From assembly GCA_964030475.1 (NCBI GenBank), contig CAXIPT010000005.1, positions 3,746,178-3,810,177 on the forward strand: a stretch of 64,000 nucleotides of DNA, in the 5' to 3' direction. Both the position numbers and the translations under genes were made by a program. This document shows, piece after piece, positions 37,401-49,700 of the stretch. Source of the DNA: Tethya wilhelma. Taxonomy: Eukaryota > Porifera > Demospongiae > Tethyida > Tethyidae. A model generated the notes under the pieces. That model had not been told where the DNA came from and searched no databases. It saw nothing but the letters and a program-made list of their open reading frames with translations. Positions within the stretch are counted from its first letter, which is position 1. Each line of letters opens with the position of its first letter.

Positions 37401-40400
37401 ACTAATATCCATTTTACAACGGCTGTAGAACCTTATCACTGCTTATATTCTGTCTTATTACTAGGAACTCTTTTGGTATCAAGCAAATTAGTAACAAGGT
37501 TGACCTAACACCAACAAGGAGCAGTGGTTCCTTTACATACACTAATGAAGGAAGTTATCAGAGACTGCTGTAAACCAGAGTGGATGTGGACCTCGAACTA
37601 AGAACTATTGTCTCAATCAATGGCCAGCTCAGCAGTGTATGTGTGGCACACCTCCTCTGGAGAAGAATGGTCTACCACAGAGAGCGCCACAATTTCAGTT
37701 GTTGGTGCATTATAACAATGAAAGGCACCATATGCATGGTGCACAACCCTCGGAGTATATACAGTGTAATATATCCACACTGTCTATACAATACTACATT
37801 TATTACATCCATGCATTTATGAGACATTGAGGGTGCATGGCTATCGAGGCTTGCATGCACGATTGTACCTTTATACTATCAGCATTGCAATATCGTGTAA
37901 ACCACACTTTCTATACTTTACTGAAGCTGTATAACATTGAGGCATACAATGCAGACTGTACTGTTGCATGGGCGTGGCTACTTAGGCAATGTTACGATCA
38001 TAATTATCACGAGCTAGCTTGCTGCATAGTTTGCAAAAACAGAACACTGGAAGTTGAGATAGCAACACTAACTCTAGCGTAATGCTTAGATGCAACAGAG
38101 TATTTCAAGTCCCAACGCTTGCTCTAGCGAGGTGTAGCAGTGCATGATCGGCAACTCTCGTTAGCTCACTATACGTACGTAGTGCTAGTTGGTGGGGTCA
38201 CGTAGCCAAAATGACCGCTCGAACGATGGCTCAAACTGAAAATCCTGGAATAGCTCAGGAAATATAAGTTGTTAGCTTCTGAAAAATAAATCGAAACTAG
38301 ATAAACACCAGTACTTTATGCTTTATGTCTATAATTTTCAGCTTAGAACTGCTGTTCTTCATACTAAGAGTGAACACCCACACACCCACACATACCCACA
38401 ACACCCACACACCCACACCCACACCCACACCCACACACACACCTACACACCCACACACCCACACCCACACCCACACCCACACAAATACACAGAAGATATA
38501 CTTGCTAGTAAAAAAGATGATAATGTGAACATTCAATAACCACTACTACTGCAAGCTATAGCTACAAGATTCAATGTCAAATGCAATTATAGTGCATGAG
38601 GCTAAACCATGTATTCAGCGTGCTAATTGATCAGTGCTAAAGATAGTGAGATGTTGAAATGATCTCTCCCGGTCAACACCATTCACCATCTGACCAACAG
38701 ATGAAATGGAATGTTGAGCATAAAAAGTGATATTATTTAGTGTTTGTGTTCTGCTACATCTTTGATGAAAACTAAGGGAACCCAGCTCATGAATAATAAT
38801 TATGAAAAAAATATGCTGCAGTTGCTAATTCCTGAAGCTTTTGGCCACACCTGCTGATCACATGGACACAAAAAAGACTCTTATGTAACATTCTTTACCA
38901 TGTAAGACATATATGCTCAACTACAGTCGACAGTTGAGACTTAATTTGAATGAATATTACAATTGAAACTTAAACAGAGAAAAAAAAGACTATGTAAAGA
39001 GAAAGGTGACAACAACATTGTGTTCTTGAGGTCTTCAGGTGTAGTACATATTGTGCACTGTTCAAAATGAACCATGCGGGGATGTATGAACCATGCAGGG
39101 AAGTATGAACCATGCCGGGAAGTGTGAACCATGCGGGGAAATATGAGCCTTGCTGGGAAGTATGAACCTTGCTGGGAAGTATGAACAATGACACATGGGT
39201 AGTGTTCTTCATGTATACAAACCCAGAAAACTGCTAATACTATAGCTTCCCAGGATACAAGCGTAGACACTTGCTTCACTGATATAAACATGGTGCTTGA
39301 CGTATGGTATAAATTATGACTCATGATGACAGTTATAATGTGATACTGGCAAGATATTAGTTCGTAAATCACTAGTAGAGGTTTTAGATTTGAAACACAC
39401 ACTCCAAGAGGGTTATTCACCATAACAATAAGACTGTGTCATTATTCTCACCTGTATTTCCAAATTTTGCAAACTGGCCATTTTCTCTGAATGGTTTCAT
39501 CAGCTCACACAACTGTAGATTTCCCTTTTCACTAGTATCAATCACTGCACTGCATGTTCAATGTGAAATAACACAAATAATAGATAGTACGTGTCATAGA
39601 CTACAAAAATAGCTTGGAAAAACTAAGTAACATGAGATAGTGTAGCTGCCAGTTAAGCAACAAACTTAAAAGTGCTGGCATCATAGATTCATGACCACTA
39701 TACATTGCATGTACCACCGATTTCGATAATTATTTGGTATGTATAACTGTGCTTTCACTCCAACTGACTCCATGCAGAACTTCAGGAAGCAATTAATAAA
39801 GCGATGCAAACGATATGGTCTGAAAGCCTGTTGCCAGTCCCCCCCCACCCCCCCAAAAAAACCTTTAATACGACAAGTTTTATTTTATTCAGTAGAACCT
39901 TGCTTATCCAAACTCTTACTTATCCGAACAGAGCTGGAAGCCCAAATTTCGGTTAATTAGAACAAATCTGAATGGATTTTGTGAACTTTTTGAGCTTCGT
40001 AATATTTTATACGTGTGCACACTAAATATTGGCGGATTTAATTTGGCGCTACTAAGTCTCATCCACAAATCTGCCAAATTTAATTCCCTGCCAAATTTTC
40101 AGGCTATACGGTACAAGAAAATACAATTTACTAGTGTTCTGACACTAGTAAAAGTATTCTTGCTACTGCTAGAGATGCAAAAACAAGTTATTGCTTACTG
40201 CTGGAAATTAGTCTGTGCCTGAGGTGTTCTGATAATTGAAGTTCTACTGTATAACTATGAAGGGCACCGAAGGTGCTTAACCCTTGGTGCTATCACGCAA
40301 TTCAAATAATTTGCATGCTCACATGTGAAGCAAATTAATATGATAAAAGGCCTTGAATAGTCTCTGTATGGAAGCAGGAGGTACTGAGCTATCAGTTCTG

Positions 40401-40745
40401 GGACAAAACCAGCTTTCAAAAAACTTGGCCTGCATAAGATTCAAACAACATGTTGAAGAAGATCATAAAGTGTCAATGCGTACTAAATTTACCTAGAAAG
40501 TGAGTCAGCTAGCCTTCTATCAAGTGAAAACATTCATCTTTAAGTCAATTTTAAATAATGCACACTAAAATGTAACAAATGAGCATGATCAGCAGATGTG
40601 GCTTCAAAGCTTAGCACTCAGAGATGCTGAAAAGCCTCAGATCTCAGAAGCTACACATTTAGTAGACAGCCACATGTGATTTTTTTTAGATAATCTTGAT
40701 TATTTTACATTGGAAGACTGGAGCTGCAATTCTTGAGATATAGTT

Positions 40746-40790
<45 letters not shown>

Positions 40791-43700
40791 CCGTAACCCT
40801 AGGCATGCATGCGTACCAAAGGTTAATAAGTCATAATTGACTAAAGAATACACATTAAAGGATGTTAGAAACTAATTCCTACATTGTCACAAATGAAAAA
40901 CGAAGCAAAATTAACATGTAGACATGCAGTGACCTAGCTGATAAAGATCAGGGGATAGACATAGCCTTGGAGAGAGAGCTAGGAGCCCAGAACATATCTC
41001 GATAGCAGAGGAAAGACCATTGCTCTTGATCCTCACTAGGAGGAAGGAAAGCCATTCATAAACTTAATTATTACGAAGCAGCTAACATGGTTTCAACCAC
41101 AAAATGACGCTTAAAATGTGCTATAAATAAAGCAGCAAACCTGAAACACACACAAAACAGACAACTATTGTCCACTCAACGGTCAAGACTCGGCAACTAC
41201 AATGAGAACCACAGTACTGCATGTTGCTGCTCTATTGGGAGCAATGGCTGTTGTGTACTCAGACGCTCAACATATAAGTAATTCTATGTAAAGAAGGGCA
41301 GAGAATGAGGTCAGAAGTTGTTAGTAATATTGCATATAATTTTTATGTGTTGTTTTACAGATTATATCTGCAAGCTGCCCAGCTAATTACAACCTCAACG
41401 GTCAATGTCAGTGTCAATGCCGCTCCACTAACTCCTGCCCATTTGGACAAAAATGGGATGCAAACCAGTGTGCCTGTGTGACTGACTGCACTGTACCACG
41501 ACCATGTCCATTTGGACAAAAATGGGACGTAAGCCAGTGTGCCTGTGTGACTGACTGCAGTGTACCACGACCATGTGACTTCGGACAATCCTGGGATGTA
41601 ACCCAATGTGCCTGTGTAGTAGACTGCAGCATACCCCGAACCTGTCCACCTAGATTTGCCTGGGTCATATCTCAGTGCAAATGTGTGTGTCACCTCCGCC
41701 CATTAGATTGCACAGATGAGGAATTCTTTGATGAAACTTTTTGCAGATGCAGGCCTTTTTGAAAATACTATGAAGACAATCAGTGTAGTTGACTAAGTCA
41801 GAACAATGAATTAGTTTGGCAAAGTAGTTTTGTATGCAGTTTTTTTCTTATACAATAGTAGTGTTAAATAAAGTTTACTGATAGAAGTGTACTGACATTG
41901 TGAAACTGTATATTTCAAACTTTGTAGTTATAACAGAAAACCTTGCAGTCAGTCATCACCAAATTTAATTCTCACCAAAATAACTGGCTATACGGTACTT
42001 ACAACAGTGCATGTGTATGAGTATGATGTGAGTATGTAACTAGTAGACTGGATGCTCACAACTTGTACATCAAGACTATGACAAGAATCGGGCTATCAAG
42101 TATGCAATGGGGCAATGTAGGGTGTACATCACATAGCCTTGTCATTCTTAAGCCTTGGTGCCGCATAGCACATGGCAAACGGCTTATGTTAGCAGTTTCG
42201 CTGAAACTCTACATTGGATAATTGGACTTTTTATTTTGTTGTAATTATTTCTATCAAAATGAATTTAGTAACACATGAATGGACCAGTAAAAATCCTGTC
42301 TCGTCGAGAATTCTTGTTTGTCAGTATAGCCAATACTTAATTAAGTACGTGTGCAGCATGACATCACTATGAAATTGTGATGTTCATTTTCTCTGTTCGA
42401 TCAATTGCCTATATATGAGTATAATTGTACATAGGTGACAACATGTATTTTGCTAGTTACATGCAATCTGCAATGAATCTGCAAAAGTAGCAGCTAGGAT
42501 ACGAATAAATCGTTGCATTTTCCAGCCGTGTTTTTGCTACAAATGAAACAAAGCTGACGGGACTTAAACTACATGTACCCCTATCCAAAACTGTGAGGCT
42601 TTTTCTAATGCATTTTGGTTTGTTTATACTGTTCTAAAACTTTTGCACCTCAAAATTACAACATTTTTGCTATGTTCTGCAAAACTATCCATGTATACTT
42701 TGGAGTTAAGAATTCGGACCAATGCCAAAAATTGATAACCTACAGTATCTAGCTGATGCCCAAGGCTTTTTTCTTAATGCAAAACAGTTCGCTCATACCC
42801 TTCTAAAGTGTAGAGCTAAATCACTGCAATAATAGAAGCCATATCTCACACAGGAAGTAGTAAAATTGTACATGTACTATCTAGCAATGAAATTTCATGG
42901 TCCCTAGACACAAATACAAATTCTAACACTGATAGGTACTACAGTCGAACCTCCGAATAAAGGCCACTTTGGGAGCAAGGCTTTTGGCCTTTATTCGGAG
43001 GTTGGCCTTTGGTGGGAGGTTTGACATTATACATACAGGAATTGTGTCAAAGTTGATTTTATAGTATACATGTGCATCATAAGAACAAGGTTCGACTAAG
43101 AAAATGATCCAGAGTAATTTGAGTACTTGGAAAGCATCACTGTACTGAATTGCTGAGCCATGACATATACGCTATAGGCAATAGCTGCTTCATTTTATGG
43201 AAAGAAGTTATAATAGTAGTAATTATAGTTCCTAACTTAATAACTCATTGATGTGCTTCAATAGCTCCTTTTAATAAAGGGTCATGTCATGGTTTGAGTA
43301 TTAAACTGTGACTTGAAACTTCCAGGGTGGTTCAGTGGTCCAAAGATGACCAGAAGAGGTGGTAGTACACTGGAAATACCTTGGATGTACTCTCTCGACA
43401 GCCATAAACCCTAAGTAGATAAGTTGCAGCAACTAGTAGCCTAACTCAAAACGAAAGACTGACCTTATAGCACAAGAGTGCAAAAGTTCAATTTTACTTT
43501 TCTATTTATACGATAAGATAGAAAATTTAAATAGGCGTGGTTTCCTACTTGGCCGTTTTGAGGAACAAATACTTGTAATTGTTCTGTTGAAGACTATAAT
43601 AATGAAGGCACCAAGGTGCTTAACCCTTGGTGCCTTACCAATACAATACATTGTGACCCATGACAATCTAGCTACCAGTACGATGAACAGTGGGCCCAGC

Positions 43701-46700
43701 AGAGGATACTAGCTACAGTTATATTATAACTGTGAATCTGATGCCCCGGTGGACTGGGAGGCTGGCACTGGCCGCAGACTGCATGACTGGCTACACAGAG
43801 AATATTGATCATTAACAATGATCTGATTATCTATATATTAACTGCAAAGATATAGTCAGAGTACTAGCACTGTACTAGCTGGCAAATTCACATGACAGAC
43901 TCAGTAATTCATCAGTCTATATCATCAGCTCTGTCATGGCATGCCTTAGATTCAAAACATGGGCTTATAATATGCAAATCAGCATGATTGATAAGAGTAT
44001 AGTGTTATTGCTTGCTAAAGTTTACCTACAAAGTAAGTTAGTTGCCCCTGCTTCTGCCAAGTGAAACTGGGCATCCTTTAATCAATTCTAAATAACGCAC
44101 ACTAAGAAATGGGCATGATTAGCAGGTGTGGCCTCGAAGCTTAGCGCTCAGAGAGGCTGAAAAGCCTCAGATCTCAGGAACTACAAAGTTTTGTTGAATG
44201 CTACGTGTAATTTTTTTAGATAATATCGATTATTTTACCTTAGTATGCCGCTTTTGAAGACTGGACCTTCCGTTCTTGAGATATAGAGTGCAGAAAAAAT
44301 CTGTCAGACAGACAGACATACAAAACGACTACCGTAACCCTTGCTGCGCATGCGCGCACCAAGGGTTAATTACGTTAATGGCGCACTCAAATGCACAATA
44401 TGTAAGTGCACATGTTTCTCAATAGCAGCAAGAGTATAATAATATATATATATATACTCTTGATATCAGTATAAAGATTCAAACTGATTTCTTCTAACAC
44501 TAAGGTGTCCACCAATTATAACTCCATTGGTCTGTGTCAGTGCCAATGCTGTTCCACTAACTCATGTCCACCTGGACAATCCTGAATCTCCAATTCATGT
44601 ACCTGTGTGAATGACTGCAGTGTACTCAAATCATGTGCTGGATTCAAGCACATGTGGTCACCTTCATAGTGTATATGTGTCTGCAGTTTGCCACCACCTC
44701 CATGTGGGCCAGGTGAACGACTGAATGAAGACATATGGCATGCCTGTGCATACCTTACTTTCAGATATGAGTCAAATAGTGATATTGTTTGTAGCTGACA
44801 GAGAAAACTAGATAATATTTAAGCCTTGGCACGTGTATATCACGTGCAGAAGATTATGGTAGTCGTTGTGTGTATGTGTGTGTGTGTGTCTGTCTGTTAC
44901 AGGATAATCTGAAGAAAGGAAGCTCCATGATCTGAACTGAAGGTACTTACGTTCATGAATCGAAATTATCTTGAAAATGGTCATGTAGCATCTTGCTAGA
45001 CACTGTAGTATCTGAGATACAAGGCTTTTGTGCTTCTCTGAATGCTTAGCTTTGACTCGTCAATCACGCCCCACGTATAGTGTGCGTTATCTACAAATAC
45101 AGTTGGACTAGCTAGATGTGCTTCAGATAATAGATCTCTGGCTCTGAGCCTCTGGATGTGATATGCAAGCTAAAAATCTGAGCTTACAAGTTTAATCATA
45201 GCATTGCTCATCTGGTTCATAGTCTTTGATTTTCTCTTGATACATGTATATACATGCACTCATAGCACTCATACCTGGTTTGAATCCCAGCTATATCTGG
45301 AGGTTATCATGCAAGTTATCATGCCAAGTTCAATGCATGACAAAGAGAAGCAGGCAGTAAGAAATACCACACTGATTATGAGTAAACAAGGAGACAGCAA
45401 GATGCACATGGCAATGAAGGAACCGATGGTGCAGAAGCCTCGGCACACTCAACTAGCTAGCACACTTGTATAACACCATTGCCAGGAAAAAAATCTTGAC
45501 CAGTGAAAATTAGCATTTCAGCAGCAAATCAAAAGAACTAGTGAAATAGATACACAACCAAAAAGTATAAAATGAACATAAGTCTTAACTCTTAGCAAAT
45601 ACATGTTGTATTTCCAGAAATATAAGATGCTATACAGTTTCTATCGCTATCATGCATCACCCAAGAGTGAAATGAATGTGGAATAGGCTTTAGAAATGCT
45701 GCATTGATGGAAAACGAACTTTCGGAATGAACAGTCACTTTAGCTTCAGCCAACATAAAGAAATCAAACCAAGTTGAAATTCTATTTTGTCTTCTGCATT
45801 CAGTATGACTCTCCTTGGAATGAACTAGTGAAATGTTACCAAACAATATATGGTCACCCCCAAACTCTTTTACAACCAACTCCTTGACAAGATTTGAATC
45901 CGTACTTAGGTATATGGATGCATTCTTGCCTAGTGTTTTGTCCCTGAGGGATATCCCATGTCGAATGATACACTTCCACTCTTCAGCACTAGAGAATATC
46001 TTCCATCCTTCGGATATGTATCGGGTGCCCCAAAATTCCATATCTTTTTGACCCACAAATCCTGTACGAAGATGAATTACTAAATAGTCACTGTTGTACA
46101 ATCCTAGTGATTGCTGGTAGTTCTTCAGTTGAGACATGAACTGGTGTGAAAATCCAAACAAATATGTGAAAATAGTATGACCTAAATAGAGCCACGCATC
46201 ATTTGGTTGCATCTTTCCATTGCTGATCTCTGGAATCTCCATGAAATGATGAACACCTAACTTGTGTAGCAGAGTGTACCAAAGTGGCTTGTGATCAGTG
46301 TAAACAGTATCATTGAAACTTTCTTGCATAATTTGCATGACTCCTAATTTCTTCAAACCGTTCATTATTAGTTTGCCTTGTTCACTTGTAGAATTGGCAA
46401 TGAACATGAGATCTGCTACCACTTGACCTGTGACAGTAATGTGCTCCTCAGAACTAAACAGAGCGGATCCAAAATCAGAGAATTCGTTTGTGTTCCATCC
46501 AAACCCCCAGAACGAGGTCTTCCCACCTCCATCAAACACCCGATGGGGACACTGCCGCATCATATCATCACACATGCCTTTGCTCCTGTTGAAGTAAGTC
46601 CAGTCAATCTCATTAGGGATTAGGTATTGAGACGTTTCCTGCAACTTATCGTCCCAATAAATTGTGAAGAGGCGATCGGACATCATGGCCAAGAGAAAGA

Positions 46701-49700
46701 AGTATTGAAGTCTAAGAAGTTGATCACCAAATCCTGAGCACCGCTCTTGAGAACAAGCCCATGTTAATATCCTCACACCTTTACCATCAGGTGATGACTT
46801 TAACTGATTTAGCTTTCTTCGATGAATCCTTTTGTATTGTTTCAGGGCTTCAAGGAAAACCTTCCACTCATTTCGGTTGATGTAAGGATTATCTTCAATT
46901 CTCGCAAAGTCTACCACAGTTGTATCTTTAGTGATGCTCACCTTATGAGCTACTCTTGAGCTTTCTGCAAAGCTTAGTGAATGCTTTGCATGGTGTGAAG
47001 ATGAGGGACATAAATTCTCCTGTACTGGTGTATGATGGAAATATAAGGTAGCCACTAGTACATAGATAGCAAAAACTAAAATGCAACAGGTGAAGTGTTT
47101 CAACTTGCATTTCCAATAAGCCATTACTTATGGACTTCAACAAGGATCTACTAAAAACTATTTCCAATGACAAACTGATGACAGATATTTAAATACTACA
47201 TTGATCAGGTGAAAGGTAAAAGCCTCTTGTGATTGCAGATTGCGTTCATATTGCTCTCTTGTTAGACTGTTGTGTTGAGGTTAGATCGTCTGAGTAATGC
47301 ACACACCATCACGTACCTCGCTATAGATCACTCCAGAAAAACTAGTGTATAATACAGATCAGGTGAAAGGTAACGCCTCTTGTGAGCAATAAGAGGCTAT
47401 CCTCAAGTTAAACACCCTGCGTTGTGGTTAGATCATGTGACCAAGATATATATGGTGTGAGTAGTGCACGTACATGGGTGCGAAAACATTCATGTTCAGT
47501 GTACAAGCAGGCCACTACAGATCAGGTGAAATGTAACTTTTTCAAACTCCAAACTTCCTTGGCAACACTTGTAGGCTGTACATCAAAAGTGTACAGTTAT
47601 CCAAACTGAAGCCATACTCAAGCACACTACTGCAAAACAGGAGATGGTATTCACCTGATCTGCACAAAAATGCTAGGTAAACAATTAAGCCACCTGGAAG
47701 TATCAGGTCAAAGTTTAAATTTATTCACTAGCAATCTACTCCTCCCCCAAAGTTTCTAGCCAATATGGTAAGCAGCACTACACAGTTAATCAAGAATTAA
47801 CTTCATAATTGGACTCTTAAGACAGTGTATTACGGATGTTATATTCACGTGAAAGTTTTACCATGCCCATTTGAAACTTATGCTCTGGTCCACTACAACA
47901 TACTTGCTGCAATGGCTGTACATCGCTGCTGTTTAAAACTAAGTTTCGAAAGAAAACTTGCACTAAACTATACCCTCTGTATTCCATACTTGCCTTTTGA
48001 TTTGCTTTACAAAATTTAATGCTAAAGATATTGGTGATTTTAGCACCAAGGTATTACCTGTCAAGTAAATCCATAAACACCAAAAAGTATGGATAACAGC
48101 AAAATTAATGAATACAGGTTTTAGCAAATACATGTTGTATTTCCAGAAAAATAAGATGCTATACAGTTTCTATTGCTATCATGCATTACCCAAGAGTGAA
48201 ATGAATGTGGAATAGGCTTTAAAAATGCTGCATTGATGGAAAAGGAACTTTCGGAATGAACGGTCACTTTAGCTTCAGCCAACATAAAGAAATCAAACCA
48301 AGTTGAAATTCTATTTTGTCTTCTGCATTCAGTATGACTCTCCTTGGAATGAACTAGTGAAATGTTACCAAACAATATATGGTCACCCCCAAACTCTTTC
48401 ACAACCAACTCCTTGACAAGATTTGAATCTGTACTTAGATATATGGATGCATTCTTGCCTAGTGTTTTGTCCCTAGTAGTTCTTCAGTTGAGACATGAAC
48501 TGGTGTGAAAACCCAAACAAATAGGTGAAAATCGTATGACCTAAATAGAGCCACGCATTATTTGGCTGCATCTTTCCATTGCTGATCTCTGGAATCTCCA
48601 TGAAATGATGAACACCTAACTTGTGTAGTAGAGTGTACCAAAGTGGCTTATGATCAGTGTAAACAGTATCATTGAAACTTTCTTGCATAATTTGCATGAC
48701 TCCTAATTTTTTCAAACCGTTCATTATTAGTCTGCCTTGTTCACTTGTAGAGTTGGCAATGAACATGAGATCTGCTACTACCTGACCTGTGACAGTAATG
48801 TGCTCCTCAGAACTAAACAGAGCGGATCCAAAATCAGAGAATTCGTTTGTGTTCCATCCAAACCCCCAGAACGAGGTCTTCCCACCTCCATCAAACACCC
48901 GATGGGGACACTGCCGCATCATATCATCACACATGCCTTTGCTCCTGTTGAAGTAAGTCCAGTCAATCTCATTAGGGATTAGGTATTGAGACGTTTCCTG
49001 CAACTTATCGTCCCAATAAATTGTGAAGAGGCGATCGGAAATCATGGCCAAGAGAAAGAAGTATTTAAGTCTAAGAAGTTGATCACCAAATCCTGAGCAA
49101 CGCTCTTGAGAACAAGCCCATGTTAATGTCCTCACTCCTTTACCATCAGGTGATGACTTTAATTGATTCAGTTTCCTTCGATGAAACCTTTTGTATCGTT
49201 TCATGGCTTCAAGGAAAACCTTCCACTCATTTCGGTTGATGTAAGGATTATCTTCAAGTTTTGCAAAGTGTACCACAGTTGTATTTTTAGTGATGCTCAC
49301 CTTACGAGCTAATCTTGAGCTCTTTGTAAAGCTCACTGAACGTTTTGCATGTTGTGAGGATGAGCATAAATTCTCTTCTACTGGTGAATCATGGAAATAT
49401 AAGGTTGCCACTAGTAGATAGAAAACAAACACTAGAATCCAACAGATGAGCTTTTCTAACTTGCACTTGCAATGAGCCATCACAACAGACTATTAGTTCT
49501 ACTGGCCAACAATAAACATTTTATATCATAACTATACACTTCCTCTCCATTGTTGGTGCCACACAGGAACCTTCAACCCCACCTGAACCTTATGTCACCC
49601 CAGACTCCAAGTCTCAGGAGAGCAAACTTGCTAGGTCATATCAACTCTATCAATAGTATCTAGCAGACACTAAACCTTGAACTCCAACACATGACCAACT

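Larger units (their letters stand above)
37225..39451. other. Remainder of TPP2 intron 5
   Basis: No supported gene. It holds a CACACC-rich microsatellite (38376-38483) and a 19 bp tandem repeat (39067-39191). Confidence 0.5.

Noticed and set aside
38297..38539. Frames rich in HTHTHT or VGVWVW
   Set aside because: Translation of a CACACC microsatellite.
41355..41693. Minus-strand frames of 73-112 codons with repeated [12 protein letters not shown] units
   Set aside because: Antisense of the tandem cysteine units of gene B; repetition is inherited from the real gene.
45278..45300. tRNA-like TTTGAATCCCAGC segment
   Set aside because: No matching acceptor stem or anticodon arm upstream; not a tRNA. 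No tRNA or rRNA was found in the window.
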